Assembly: GCA_030063045.1 (NCBI GenBank)
Contig: JAQSEB010000104.1
Span: forward strand, 434,001-498,000
DNA from: Pratylenchus scribneri
Taxonomy: Eukaryota > Nematoda > Chromadorea > Rhabditida > Pratylenchidae
Direction: 5' to 3'
DNA: 64,000 nt
The notes below the pieces were generated by a model, which saw only the letters and a list, made by a program, of their open reading frames with translations, did no database searches and was not told the origin of the DNA. This document shows, one piece after another, positions 31,697 to 47,800 of this stretch. A program made the position numbers and the translations under genes. Within the stretch, counting starts at the first letter, position 1; every line of letters begins with the position of its first letter.

Positions 31697-34600
31697 ATGG
31701 ATTTACGTGGCCCCCAAATTGTGGATGAATCGCGCGAGGCGCCAGCTGGACCAGCCGGTGCCGTTCGAGACCGAGATGGGGGTTCACTTTCGTCTTCAGC
31801 TCCTTCTGCCTTCAATGGATTTCATCAATTTCAACAACAACAGGTCAAAGAAGGGAAATATTTAAATTGAATAATTTGATGATATTTAGGAAGAACAACA
31901 AAATCGTCGAAGTGCCAGCGGCGGTTCACTAAATGATAATTCCGACCAGCCGGCCAATGGTCCAAATGATGGCCATAGACAATTAACCCAACAACCTGAA
32001 GCACTTACTTCACGTTTGAATGCATTTCGCCTCAAGGACATTGGCTGCGATGTGGCATTTGTTGTGGGCGAGGAAAAGGAAGTTAGTTTTGAATGAAATT
32101 ATAATATTTATTTTGTGTTTTAAGCAATTAAAAGCGCATAAATTGGTGTTGGGTGCCAGTTCACCAGTCTTTTTTGCAATGTTTTATGGACCATTGGCAC
32201 CATCCCCACCAACATTTGCCATCAATTTGGCAAAGGAAAATGTGCCAACAATAAATCAGCAACAAAATGCTCAAAATGAAAATACGGTAGGAGGAGGAAG
32301 TCACTCCATTTCTGTCCAATCCATCAATCATCATGCCCAGCAGCAAAATTCTTCCCATCCTTCAGCCACTGGCGGTCATCAAGTAAAAAAAATAATAATT
32401 AAATAAAATATTATTTAATTGTTTAAAGGAAGAGGAAGAAGAATATGATGAAGAAGAATATGAAGAGGAGGAATATGAGGAAGAGGAGGCGGATAATCTG
32501 AGTCATGGTTCCTCATCATTGACTTCATCAATGGAAGCAGAAAATCATCAACAGCATTCAACAAATCATTTGGGCCATTCATCAAATGCCAATAATCACA
32601 CTGGTCATCGACAAATTGGCTATAGCAGTGGAATGAGTGTGGCAAAAGGTGTGCCAAAAATAATTAATTATTAATGCATTTATTGTTCAGTTGAAATGCC
32701 CCAATTCCATCATCCATTCAACAATGATGGGACAAATAAACGACGATTCTCCTTGAAAATGAAAAATCTGGGCCAAAAAACTGTCCAAGCTGGTGATTCG
32801 TCCCAATCAAATAATTTGCTCGATGAACAAACAATGAAAATGGAATTGGCAGCAAATGGCCTACAAATGGTCAGAGTGCCGGATTGCGAGCCAAAAGCAT
32901 TCGCAATTTTGGTAATGGGAAATAATTTATTGAATAATTTATTCTCTCTCAAATTCAGATTGATTTTGTGTACAGTGATTTTGATGTGAATAATTTGTCC
33001 AATCGAAGTCTGCTGACTGATGAGAATGTGATGAATACATTGTATGCTGCGAAAAAATATGATATTCATCCATTGGTGACGGAATGTGTTCGATATTGCA
33101 CCGCACGGTTGACAGCAACAAATGCTGTTTCATTGTTGGCACAAGCTAGATTGTTGGATGAAAACACATTAGTCCAACAGGTTTTCATTCTTACTTTGAT
33201 TTATTTTAATTTGAGAATAAATGTTCTTTTAGTAAATATATTATTATTAATGATTGCCTAATTGAGAATTTCATAATAGCCATAATTTAATATTTAAAAT
33301 AAATTTATTTCAATTCTATTCAAATATGTTATTTAAAAATAATTCCATTATCATTTTCATGTTAATTTTGGAGATTATTTTATGCTCCTTTTCAGTGCTA
33401 TCAAGTAATTGACCAGAACACGGATATTGCCCTACAGGCATCAAATGTTGCCGACATCGATCGGGACACGTTGATCAATGTTTTGGGTCGAAATCAATTG
33501 GATCCATCATCAGAATTGGTCATTTTCTATGCGGCAAAGGCATGGGCAGAGGCGGAATGTTCTCGACGATCAATCCAACCAATTGTGGACAATTTGAGGC
33601 AATGCTTAGGCCCAGCAATGGAATTGATACGGTATGAAATATGAATGAATATTGTATTACATTTGTTATTCTTTCACTTTTACAGTTTTTCACTGATGGA
33701 TGTGAATGAATTTGGGCAAGCAGCGAGTTCATCGCTGTTAACCTATGAAGAAATTGCCGAAGTGTTCTTGCATTTGACAGTTAAACCACGGCCACCATGT
33801 AGATTTGCCGCCCAAGGCTTTCGTGCAGTAATAAATTTGAATTAATTGATTTAAATTTAATCCAAAACATCAGAATTCCCGTTCCAAACATGTCATCCAA
33901 CGTTTCCTCTCAATTTCGGCTAAACCCCGTTCTCGTCGTGAGCACAAAGTCTGCTTCACCGCAGACCGAGATGTGCTCATCAGTGGTTTGAGTGTTTATG
34001 GAGTATTCCAATCGAACAACAAAGTTTATGATGAAAACCCCAAAACAACTTGGGAACATGATGTGGAAATTAAGGTAAAATAAATTGTCAGATTAAAGAA
34101 CCAAACGATTATGTTTTAAATAAAAAATGTAAAATTTGAACATGATTCAAACAATTTAAAATGGACTTCAATTCTTTCCCAACGTAATAAAAATATTTTG
34201 GTCAAATTAATGGATGAACATTTTTATGAGAAATTTAAAAATTTTAATTAAATCTTTATGAGAAATTTAAAAATTTTAATTAAATCTTTATGAGAAATTT
34301 AAAAATTTTAATTAAATCTTTTTGAGAAATTTAAAAATTTTAATTAAATCTTTTTGAGAAATTTAAAAATTTTAATTAAATATTTATGAGAAATTTTAAA
34401 ATTTTAATTAAATATTTATGAGAAATTTTAAAATTTTAATTAAATCTTTATGAGAAATTTAAAAATTTTAATTAAATATTTATGAGAAATTTTAAAATTT
34501 TAATTAAATCTTTTTGAGAAATTTAAAAATTTTAATTAAATATTTATGAGAAATTTTAAAATTTTAATTAAATCTTTATGAGAAATTTTAAAATTTTAAT

Positions 34601-37239
34601 TAAATCTTTTTGAGAAATTTTAAAATTTTAATTAAATCTTTATGAGAAATTTTAAAATTTTAATTAAATCTTTTTGAGAAATTTTAAAATTTTAATTAAA
34701 TCTTTATGAGAAATTTTAAAATTTTAATTAAATCTTTATGAGAAATTTTAAAATTTTAATTAAATCTTTATGAGAAATTTTAAAATTTTAATTAAATCTT
34801 TTTGAGAAATTTAAAAATTTTAATTAAATTTTTATGAGAAATTTAAAAATTTTAATTAAATATTTATGAGAAATTTTAAAATTTTAATTAAATCTTTATG
34901 AGAAATTTAAAAATTTTAATTAAATTTTTATGAGAAATTTAAAAATTTTAATTAAATCTTTATGAGAAATTTAAAAATTTTAATTAAATCTTTTTGAGAA
35001 ATTTAAAAATTTTAATTAAATCTTTATGAGAAATTTAAAAATTTTAATTAAATCTTTTTGAGAAATTTAAAAATTTTAATTAAATCTTTATGAGAAATTT
35101 AAAAATTTTAATTAAATCTTTATGAGAAATTTAAAAATTTTAATTAAATCTTTTTGAGAAATTTAAAAATTTTAATTAAATCTTTTTGAGAAATTTAAAA
35201 ATTTTAATTAAATATTTATGAGAAATTTTAAAATTTTAATTAAATATTTATGAGAAATTTTAAAATTTTAATTAAATCTTTATGAGAAATTTAAAAATTT
35301 TAATTAAATATTTATGAGAAATTTTAAAATTTTAATTAAATCTTTTTGAGAAATTTAAAAATTTTAATTAAATATTTATGAGAAATTTTAAAATTTTAAT
35401 TAAATCTTTATGAGAAATTTTAAAATTTTAATTAAATCTTTTTGAGAAATTTTAAAATTTTAATTAAATCTTTATGAGAAATTTTAAAATTTTAATTAAA
35501 TCTTTTTGAGAAATTTTAAAATTTTAATTAAATCTTTATGAGAAATTTTAAAATTTTAATTAAATCTTTATGAGAAATTTTAAAATTTTAATTAAATCTT
35601 TATGAGAAATTTTAAAATTTTAATTAAATCTTTTTGAGAAATTTAAAAATTTTAATTAAATTTTTATGAGAAATTTAAAAATTTTAATTAAATATTTATG
35701 AGAAATTTTAAAATTTTAATTAAATCTTTATGAGAAATTTAAAAATTTTAATTAAATTTTTATGAGAAATTTAAAAATTTTAATTAAATCTTTATGAGAA
35801 ATTTAAAAATTTTAATTAAATCTTTTTGAGAAATTTAAAAATTTTAATTAAATCTTTATGAGAAATTTAAAAATTTTAATTAAATCTTTTTGAGAAATTT
35901 AAAAATTTTAATTAAATCTTTTTGAGAAATTTAAAAATTTTAATTAAATCTTTATGAGAAATTTAAAAATTTTAATTAAATCTTTATGAGAAATTTAAAA
36001 ATTTTAATTAAATCTTTATGAGAAATTTAAAAATTTTAATTAAATCTTTTTGAGAAATTTAAAAATTTTAATTAAATCTTTATGAGAAATTTAAAAATTT
36101 TAATTAAATCTTTTTGAGAAATTTAAAAATTTTAATTAAATCTTTTTGAGAAATTTAAAAATTTTAATTAAATCTTTATGAGAAATTTAAAAATTTTAAT
36201 TAAAATCTTTTTGAGAAATTTAAAAATTTTAATTAAATATTTATGAGAAATTTTAAAATTTTAATTAAATCTTTATGAGAAATTTTAAAATTTTAATTAA
36301 ATCTTTTTGAGAAATTTAAAAATTTTAATTAAATTTTTATGAGAAATTTAATATTTAATTAAACTTTCCGGAAAGAATTGAATTAAAAAACTTTCCGGAA
36401 AGAATTGAATTAAAAAACTTTCCGGAAAGAATTAAATTAAAAAACTTTCCGGAAAGAATTGAATTAAAAAACTTTCCGGAAAGAATTAAATTAAAAAACT
36501 TTCCGGAAAGAATTGAATTAAAAAACTTTCCGGAAAGAATTGAATTAAAAAACTTTCCGGAAAGAATTGAATTAAAAAAATTTCCGGAAAGAATTGAATT
36601 AAAAAACTTTCCGGAAACAATTGAATTAAAAAACTTTCCGGAAAGAATCTAATTAAAAAAACTAACCGGAAAAGGGTGCAATTAAATCTCTAAAAAGCAA
36701 ATTTTTCTTTTTTTTTGCAAAATAGTACGGCATCTTAATAACTTAATTTTAAGCTGGAAACGTCCACCGACTCGCCCAGCATTTATGGCTCAGCGTTGAA
36801 AGTGTTAGCATCGAACATAGTTCAATTGAGTGGCAAATTCGGCGATCCAACCCCAATTGTTGCCTATTTCATGGAACCGGTCACATGCCAAGCCAATGTC
36901 ACTTATTTGGCCACAGTCCATTTCAAGGTAATAATAATTCATCAGTATTAATTCAATTTATTTTTGTACAGAATGAAACTGGCGTTTCGACTTTCCAAGG
37001 AAAGGATGGCCAAGATTTGGTCACCGTTGAATTACCCTTCGATAAAACAGTCACATTCAAGGCAAAATACATTCTATTAAAAAATAATTATTCTATTTAA
37101 CATTTTCCAGTTCCATTCCTATCGTTATGGATTCGATGGAGGCGATGGTGGCCGAGCAGAAGGACAAATTCCTGCCATCCATTTCCTCATCCAATGGCCA
37201 GAAAATCCAACAAATGAGAATGCGATTGCCGGCCATTGA
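31697..37239 (+). CDS. BTB-BACK-PHR protein (BTBD1/2/3/6 family)
   Basis: The ATG at 31697 gives a Gly/Ala/Ser-rich N-terminus. The BTB domain starts at LKDIGCDVAFVVGEEKE, with AHKLVLGASSPVFFAMFYG, and resumes at MVRVPDCEPKAFAILIDFVY after an insertion of about 190 residues rich in Gln, His, Ser and a long Glu/Tyr run (32429-32880). A BACK domain follows (TNAVSLLAQARLLDE, RDTLINVLGRN, ELVIFYAAKAWAEAEC). The PHR domain (about 33880-37230; HKVCFTADRDVLISGLSVYG, ENPKTTWEHDVEIK, GRAEGQIPAIHF) closes it; stop TGA at 37237-37239. BTBD1/2/3/6 proteins are cullin-3 adaptors; C. elegans hpo-9 is the family member. The 2,679-bp intron at 34075-36753, inside PHR, is filled with satellite 2 and satellite 1. 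Confidence 0.93.
34221..36360 (+). repeat. Satellite 2 (32-bp unit) with 832-bp higher-order repeat, in BTB gene intron
   Basis: About 66 copies of a 32-bp unit with core TTTATGAGAAATTTAAAAAT followed by TTTAATTAAATC. Units vary at three sites: TTTATGAG or TTTTTGAG, AATTTAAAAATT or AATTTTAAAATT, and AAATC, AAATA or AAATT. The order of variants from about 34255 to about 35070 repeats at 35087 to about 35900, offset by exactly 832 bp (26 units) at every position I compared. The array is thus a recent tandem duplication of a 26-unit block. Confidence 0.95.
36361..36670 (+). repeat. Satellite 1, array C, abutting satellite 2
   Basis: About 11 copies of the 27-bp CTTTCCGGAAAG unit follow satellite 2 directly. 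The junction runs from ...TTTAATATTTAATTAAA into CTTTCCGGAAAG without spacer, through the shared AATTAAA motif. Orientation is the same as in arrays A and B. The last copies are degraded (AACTAACCGGAAAAGG). Confidence 0.95.
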
Positions 37240-37957
37240 TCAAATCAAAAGGAATGCGCATAATATTTTCTTTTCAAATTATTTATTTGTCCAATCGAGT
37301 CGAATTTTTATAATTATTTTGCTCATCCAAAGTCCAAACTCTCATCTACTTATTTAAATTAACATTTATTTTTATTCTACTTATATTTTTGGAACAACGA
37401 AATTGGCAATAAAATAAATTTAACTGTGGTTATATTTAAATGGTTGAAAAATATAAATAATTCCCGAAAATATAAATTACCTTTTTTGGCACTATATGGC
37501 ATCATCCACCACTTTTCTTCCTTCCTTTCCATCGATTTAGGATGGGTTGTTTGTCAATAAGAAGGATAGGAAATGTAGGTAAAAGGAAATGCCGAGAATG
37601 GGAAATGAGGAGGCGGCTGTGTTTTGATTGGATGTAAATTGTAAACAAGCCCAAAAGAGAGGTCATCGTCGGCATTTCCCTATGAAAAAGTAAAGGGAAG
37701 ATTGGCCCTTTCCATCCCTCACACTCGATCATTTCCCTTCAATATTTGCCGCGCACTGTTCCGCAATGATGTTGGCCACCTCCGCACTATCATTTCCCAA
37801 TCATTTTGTTGATTTGGCCACATCTCTCTAAAGCATTTGTCCTTCCAAATTTTAATGAATTAATTGTTTATTTGTGCCTGATTAATTCAAATCGCATTCA
37901 CTAAAAATTCAACGGTAAATTGTTGAAAAGAAAATGAATTTTTGCTGAAATCCAAAT
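37240..37957. other. Intergenic, no gene seen
   Basis: About 720 bp between two plus-strand genes. A poly(A)-type AATAAA lies near 37411. Minus-strand open frame 37502-37732 starts with ATG but is low-complexity and shows no signature. It presumably includes the promoter of the gene at 37958. Confidence 0.5.
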
Positions 37958-39991
37958 ATGATGAAGAATTCTGATTATTGGAGAAAAATTTTGCCAATTC
38001 ATTTATTACTTCTCCTATTCATTTTAATCAAAATTAACCCTTCTGAAGGAGGCATGAAGTTTTTGAAGATCAAACCAAAAAATTCTAAAATTGATCCACA
38101 AATTGCCGAACTTAAAAAGGCTGAAAAGGAATTTTTGAGTGTTTCGCGAAATAAAAAAGGAAAACGTGGAACTATTTGGTTTGAAAAAAACAATTTTTAT
38201 TTAATTATATTATTTCAAATTATTTAAAGGCGATATTCGAATTTATTACTGAAGGATGGAATGCAGACAGAAAATTACTGTGTAAAGGGAGGATTTAATC
38301 CAGAATGTGCCCAACGATTGAACAAAGATGTGGACAGAATTGAAACTTTAGGAAGAAAAATTATCGATAGAAAACCGCAAGCCAAAATAAAATATTTAAC
38401 CATCAAAAAGAGTAGGCAGAAAAGAAGAAGAAGAATGAAAAGAAGGGCACAGGGTGAACGAATTTAAATCTAAATAAAATTAATAAATATTTTTAGTATC
38501 TGATGCAATGCAATGTCAAAGAATGGGAATTAAAATGAAAACTACAGCCAAAAATCCAAAAACGTATATAAACAAAATCAAAAGTTTTATTATCAGAAGT
38601 CAAAAATTGACCCCAGAAGAGGAATTAACCGTCGGATATTTGGCTTTGGAATGTCCCGAAAGGCTTCGGATAAAGCCAATGCCTTTGATGATGAAGGCAA
38701 ACCCTAAAAGAAGACATTCGTACCGTAAAAGAAGACGTAAACGGGAAATAAAGGAGAATTCATTTGAGGATTATAATTGGGTAATAAAATATTCCTTTAT
38801 TCCTATATTTTACTTAATAAGGTACGGATAAAACGCGAAGACTCCCAACATGATCCGATTGGACCGCCCATCTCCAAAATGCGGTTCAAAACGCATAGTG
38901 TTTCCCCGGAAGATTATTATTACAATGCGAGGCGGAATCGAAGTCAAAGTCTTATTGGGGGAAATGGAGGGGATGCCGAAGTTGAATCTGAATCATCGCA
39001 TGGTACTTGGGTAGGGATAGGGATTGTCATATATATTTTAGACCATAAATATGCGAATGATGTGAATCCGGATGGAAGCACAAAAGTGAATTTGCACACA
39101 ACAGGGATGGATAAATTCAAATATTCCGGCGATGGAATGCCACCTTCCTTTGGAATGTCTTCTTACGGTCATCGATATACGGGAATGCCATCTTCGATGC
39201 GATATCCAGGCGGACATTCCACACGGAATAATATGTAAAAATATTTATTAAAATATAATTTGGACAATTTAATATAGGAAAGTGCGATTCGACGATCCTC
39301 GCTATGGCATTTCAATGAATGCAAAACATCAATTCAATGCCCGTCATTCGATGCCAATGATGGCCCGTCAATCACCTCGTCGCCCAATGCGGCCTCCAAT
39401 GGTGATGAGGCGGCCGGCAATTTCGTTAAAACGGAGCAGAGGAAGTCCAATTTACCATGGAGGATATCAAGGGACATATCATGGAGGTTCAATTTTGTTC
39501 AATATATCAATAGAATAGGCATATATTTTTAGGGCCCGGATATAGTGGAAATTCACACAGTGATTATCATCACCAAATTGGGCCTCGATTCCAACATTCC
39601 TACCATAATAGTCACAATGTGAACCATGATGATTTGTATGATGAAGAAGAGGATGATGAAGATTGGGAAGAGGATGATGAAGATGATAGTGATGAAGAAG
39701 ATGACGAAGATTGGGATGGAATGGGACACAATTATCAAATGAAATATTCGCATTCAAATGGACCAGGTTGTTTATAATTGAATTACATGTAAATATTTAA
39801 TTATTTTAGGCTTCCATCAAAGTAATTATCGAGTGCAACACAACATAAAAATGCGCGGAAATCCATTCCTACAATCACAAAGAAGGCAACAATATTATCC
39901 TCCACCACAAAAAAGTAAAAGTGGCAGTTTTGTAGCCAAAATGGTGGCCACAATTTTTGTTATCCTTTTCCTGATGATCATTATCCTTTGA
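37958..39991 (+). CDS. Unrecognised secreted/anchored protein, basic N-half, acidic C-half
   Basis: The ATG at 37958 (or 37961) starts a clear signal peptide (ILPIHLLLLLFILIKI) ending NPSEGG. About seven exons follow. The first part is very basic (KKSRQKRRRRMKRRAQG; KRRHSYRKRRRKREIKE), with a few Cys (YCVKGGFNPECAQR; ALECPERL). The middle is Arg/Met/Pro-rich (SPRRPMRPPMVMRRP) then Gly/Tyr/His-rich (IYHGGYQGTYHGG). It then turns to an Asp/Glu run (YDEEEDDEDWEEDDEDD). The final exon ends in a hydrophobic stretch MVATIFVILFLMIIIL at the stop (39989-39991), like a C-terminal anchor. I recognise no family. Charge segregation and repeats suggest a matrix, cuticle or surface-associated protein. Exon borders are approximate. 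Confidence 0.65.
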
Positions 39992-40387
39992 TTTGATATT
40001 CGTATTTTGATGATCTTTTTAAATTGTCCGATTTATTTATATTTTATATACAATGTATATTAGTATTTTATTCTACATATTTATTGTTTACATTTTAATT
40101 TAGAGAGATTCGAATTTCGAATTCGAACAGAAGGTCTAGCAAGTAGCAAGTTATTGAAAATTCAATTATTTAAAAATTTATTTTATTAATTCCGTAATTA
40201 GTACAAAACTAAATTAAAAATAAGCGATAAAATGGGGAAAACGGACTACATTATATTTCTATATTCAAAATCACATTTTTCCATTCATTCATAATATTCT
40301 TTGCAGTGTTTTAAGTGTATTTTTCAATTGTATTTTGAGGAATTTTGGAGAAGCGAAAGTTGATTCTAAAAAATAATAAATTTATGC
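39992..40387. other. Convergent intergenic gap
   Basis: About 400 bp between the stops of two convergent genes, AT-rich. It should hold both 3' UTRs. A small palindromic AATTCGAATTTCGAATTCG lies near 40108-40126. Nothing else seen. Confidence 0.5.
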
Positions 40388-43589
<3,202 letters not shown>

Positions 43590-44850
43590 TTTATTTAATT
43601 CAAAAAAGATTGGAAAAAGGTGAATATAAAGCTTAAATTTTGGGAAAAATTATTATTATGGGAATATTTTTTAATTTGGAATGGAAGTAAGAATCCAATT
43701 AAAGTGGGACATTTATAACGGAAAATGAGGAAATATTTACGCATTCATTTTCCAACTTTTCATGTGAATATATTTAAAATGTTCAGAAAAACAAAACCAA
43801 ATGATGGGATGCTTTTCGTTGGCCATTCTCTATTTCCTTTTGTGGTGGGACCATTTTTGGGTAGGCCAAAATGAGGGCAAATAAAAGCACAATTTTGATT
43901 GCATTTTCAGCACATGAAAAATAGAACGGGCATGAATTCATCAGATAAGGACATGGGAATGGGAAGAAGAATATTCCATAGGTTCTGGGAGAAAATTTGA
44001 ACGGAAAGAATATAAATCATTTTGAATGGCGATAAGCAAATTCGAGATTAGAAATGGAATTGGGGAAAATGGGAATTGAATGGAAAATTATTATTGAATG
44101 AGGTGAGCAAGCAAATTGTTGGATGAGGGAATTATTGGTCGACGGGAATATTATATGTTATGTAATTGAAGTGGGGCGAGCAAAAGATCATTTTTTGATT
44201 AGACCGCCAAACCGGAATAATTTCCACCAATTTATATTGCATCGATCGAGTGAGGCTCCATTCACAAGTGCAAAATTAATTATTAATGGGGAATATTTTT
44301 ATATTATTCAGCACAAAATTTATAGGGCAATTTTATTTCAATTCAAGTACAAATAGGATGAAAATTTTGGAGAGCAAAATAATACATAGAATTTGGGAAT
44401 AAAATGAAATCATTTTAAGTTTTAAAATGTTTACTATTTATAAAGCAACAAAGACCAATGTGAATTCTTCTCACTCAATAGGCCATAAAATAATCAATAA
44501 ATTGTGAATGCTGGCCAAACATAAATATATATATAGTCGGGAATGTGTTGTGTCTACAGAAAATCCGGTCATTCTCTATATTTTGTACTGAATGTACCTA
44601 ATAAAAAATTGCAATTAAATTCAACAACAATTTTGATGTGATTAGTTCAATTCAAATCAAATTTCTCAACAATTTCCCACGTAAATAGTAAAAAACATTA
44701 AAAAATTGTTTTGTGACTTTGCACTTTCATATTTTTCTTTGTGAATGGAAATTGAATTGTGCCTTTTTGAGACATTTTAGAGCATAAATGGACCAATTAG
44801 TTATTTTATTATTTTAAATGCGATTTATTATTTTGTGAATATTTACGCCA
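43590..44850. other. Intergenic, no convincing gene
   Basis: This 1.26-kb gap lies between the malic enzyme start and the glucosylceramidase stop, both on the minus strand. A plus-strand frame of 77 codons with ATG near 44123 has mixed composition but no signal peptide, no homology I recognise and no exon partner. I see no repeats or TIR elements. Confidence 0.5.
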
Positions 44851-47800
44851 TTATTTCTTAAAAATTCCGGTGGCAATTGAGTCTGGTGGCAAATGAATTT
44901 TCCATTTTCGGTTTCCATATCGAATTTTAATCGTTTGATCATTTTCGGCATTTCCATTCAATAAAATTAATGCCAAATTGCCATCGGGTCTTTGGAATGC
45001 AATGTGCTCAATCAAGCCCATTTCCTCTGATTGTAAATTGTGCATTTGAAATTAATTAATTAAATTATTCACTCAAAAAGAATTCATCAATTGGCTTTGT
45101 TTCAATTCCATCAATATCGAGCATTGTTGATGAAATGCGCACCGAATTGCGAGGAATAAATTGGCTGTATTAATTAATAATAAATTATTGAAAAATATAT
45201 AAAATAGACCTGAAATGAGCCATAAAATAGAAAATTGGTTGTTTATAGAATTCTTGAGCAGTCAAATTCACAATAATCTTAAATAATTAAAAAATAAATA
45301 TTACTAATTTTAATTTATTTTAATACCGCAGCATCAATTGTATTGTTGAACCAATTTGGGCCTCCATTTGGATTGAGGCCTAAAAAATTTGAAATTATAA
45401 ATTATTTATACATTAATTTAAATAATTTATCAAAACGATATTAATTTTATCTTATTTTATCAATTAAATATAATAAGAATTTTACTAATATTATTTGGCC
45501 AATTTTGCATAATAATGACCGTAAAATTAATGTATTTTGTGAATATTTTATTGATTAAATATTATTAAATTAAATAATTGACTTACATAAATTCCAATCG
45601 ACCCATCCGACCACCCAATTGGCCATATCATTCAGAATGTCATGTCCGTACATCCATCCCCTAGTCCAATTGCCCAATTGTGGTCCACGGAATTCGCCAT
45701 TCCCTTGATCACCGCAGGATGCCTTCAATTAAATATTTTAATTAAATTATTCATTTTTGTATATTCACTTCGCTTCCCAGAAGGAATTTATTTGGATTTG
45801 CCTGATGGGCTTCCTCCAATTGGGCATAACCATCGAATGAATACCAATGGACGGCCAATCCATCAATCACCGATGATTCCGTCAAATTTGAATAAATCTT
45901 TAAATAATTTAAATTTAAAATAAATAAATAAAATTCAACAATTTTTGCTCCTTCGGCTATTCTTTTTCGTTGATCATCCATTGCCATTATTTTCACATTT
46001 TTACTCATTTGTGATTTTTTCAATTCCGGTGCCAATAAATGATAGGCAAATTGCCTCAAAATAATAATTTACATTGCATTTATGCCAAAATTTACCTTTG
46101 CATTTCGGGTGAAATGAGCACTGCTTGCCAATAATTTTGTTTTCGTTCATCTGTTTGAATATTTTTGGATATTTTAATGACCAAAATTATTTAAATTAAA
46201 CCCAACTTGGCTCATTTCCAATGGTCATCGCCCAAAATTGGACATCCCTTTTGGCATATTCCTCAAAAAATCTGCAATTGAGTGAATGCGAATTTTAATA
46301 TCATTTATTGTAAAATAAATATATTTAATTATTTTCAATTCATTAGAAAATTCCACAAATTCGTTTTAGTTCATTTATTTATTTTCACAAATATTCCACA
46401 ATTTATTTCACTTTGGTCAATACCCCAGATTAAATCCATTTATTGATTTTTCATTGAATTTGGCCAAATAAAGGATTGGGTTCTCGATACCATTATTATC
46501 AAGCCACTCAATCCCCCACCGACCTCACCCATCGTATGAAAAAATCACAATGGGATCCACTTCCCCATCCCCTCCCCAAATCCATTGGCCAAATTCAGCC
46601 TTTTCCACTCCCAAATTCCATTCAATTATTATCCAATCAACCCATTTCGCCCTTTCCAAAGGGTCCAAAATCCATTGGATATTTTGATTTTATTTTTTGA
46701 AAATTAGGAATATTTTCACTCTGATCCCCATCCCCATTACTTTCTTACTTCTTTTTCCCTTATAGGCATATTCGTCATTGAATAGTTTTTTAAATATTAA
46801 TTAAATAAGAATCTAAAATTTTAGAATTACTTAAATTTTAAAAATATTCAAGGTCGCTTGAAATCGGCACCCTCAGGGGCAATCTCAATCAAAAAATGAT
46901 ATTTACACTAATTATTCATATTTTCGTTAATTCCCCCATCATATCCCCCACACAATTTTCTTCTTTACTTTCGTAAATATTTGGCATATGCCCTGTAAAA
47001 TTTGTTGTCATTTTCTGTGCCAATTACTTTCCCCTTGATTGGCCCTCCACCGGCCATTCTTCCACTTTCCTTCAACCACCAAGGCGGGGACCAAGGTGTG
47101 GCATAAATTCGGAAATTCTCGGCCCCAACCATTTGCCTAGCCGAAATTATATGCGGAATCTGTAAATGTATATTTTATTATTCATATTTTTGAAAAAAAA
47201 TATTTCCTTGTATTCTAAATCCTCAATGGCCAATCCAAAATTTTCCATCTCAAAATCGCCATCCAAATCCGCGTAGGAATAAATTCGGGTGGAAAAATCG
47301 ATGCTGGCAATTGGGACACGGCCAATTGAATATCCAATTCCTTTACATTTTTAATTAAAATATTCATTATTTTATTCAAACCATTTTCCTTATCAAAATA
47401 TTCCCTCAAAAGCAATTCCCTCGCTTTTGGGTTCAATTCATTCAGAATTAGGCCAACTGAATCTGTGAATGCTCCACCGAAACCCATCACCGATTGAAAT
47501 GAAATCGAATCATTTATGTGAATTTCGACCATATTTTGGGCATCTTTAATGAGAATTATTCATTATTTATTAATTCTTTTCACCTTCCTCTTTGTCTTCT
47601 TTTATTGAAAATCTTTTAAGTCGATGTTCATATCCCGACTGGTCAAAAAATAAACAAATTCATTCTCATCAATTTGGCCAATTTCCTCAATTTCATCGCA
47701 ATAATCGGCCGAACAAACACAAACAAATGAATCAAGGCCAAAACTAAATAATGAACTTTTAAATTTATTAAATTATTTCCAACAATCTTTTTCGGCATTC

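Noticed and set aside
44123..44356. 77-codon ATG ORF between malic enzyme and glucosylceramidase
   Set aside because: Not clearly low complexity, but no signal peptide, homology or partner exons; kept as unproven.
46476..46700. Plus-strand ORF in a glucosylceramidase intron
   Set aside because: Pro/Ser-rich because of C-rich simple sequence; it lies wholly within an intron bounded by conserved exons of the opposite strand.
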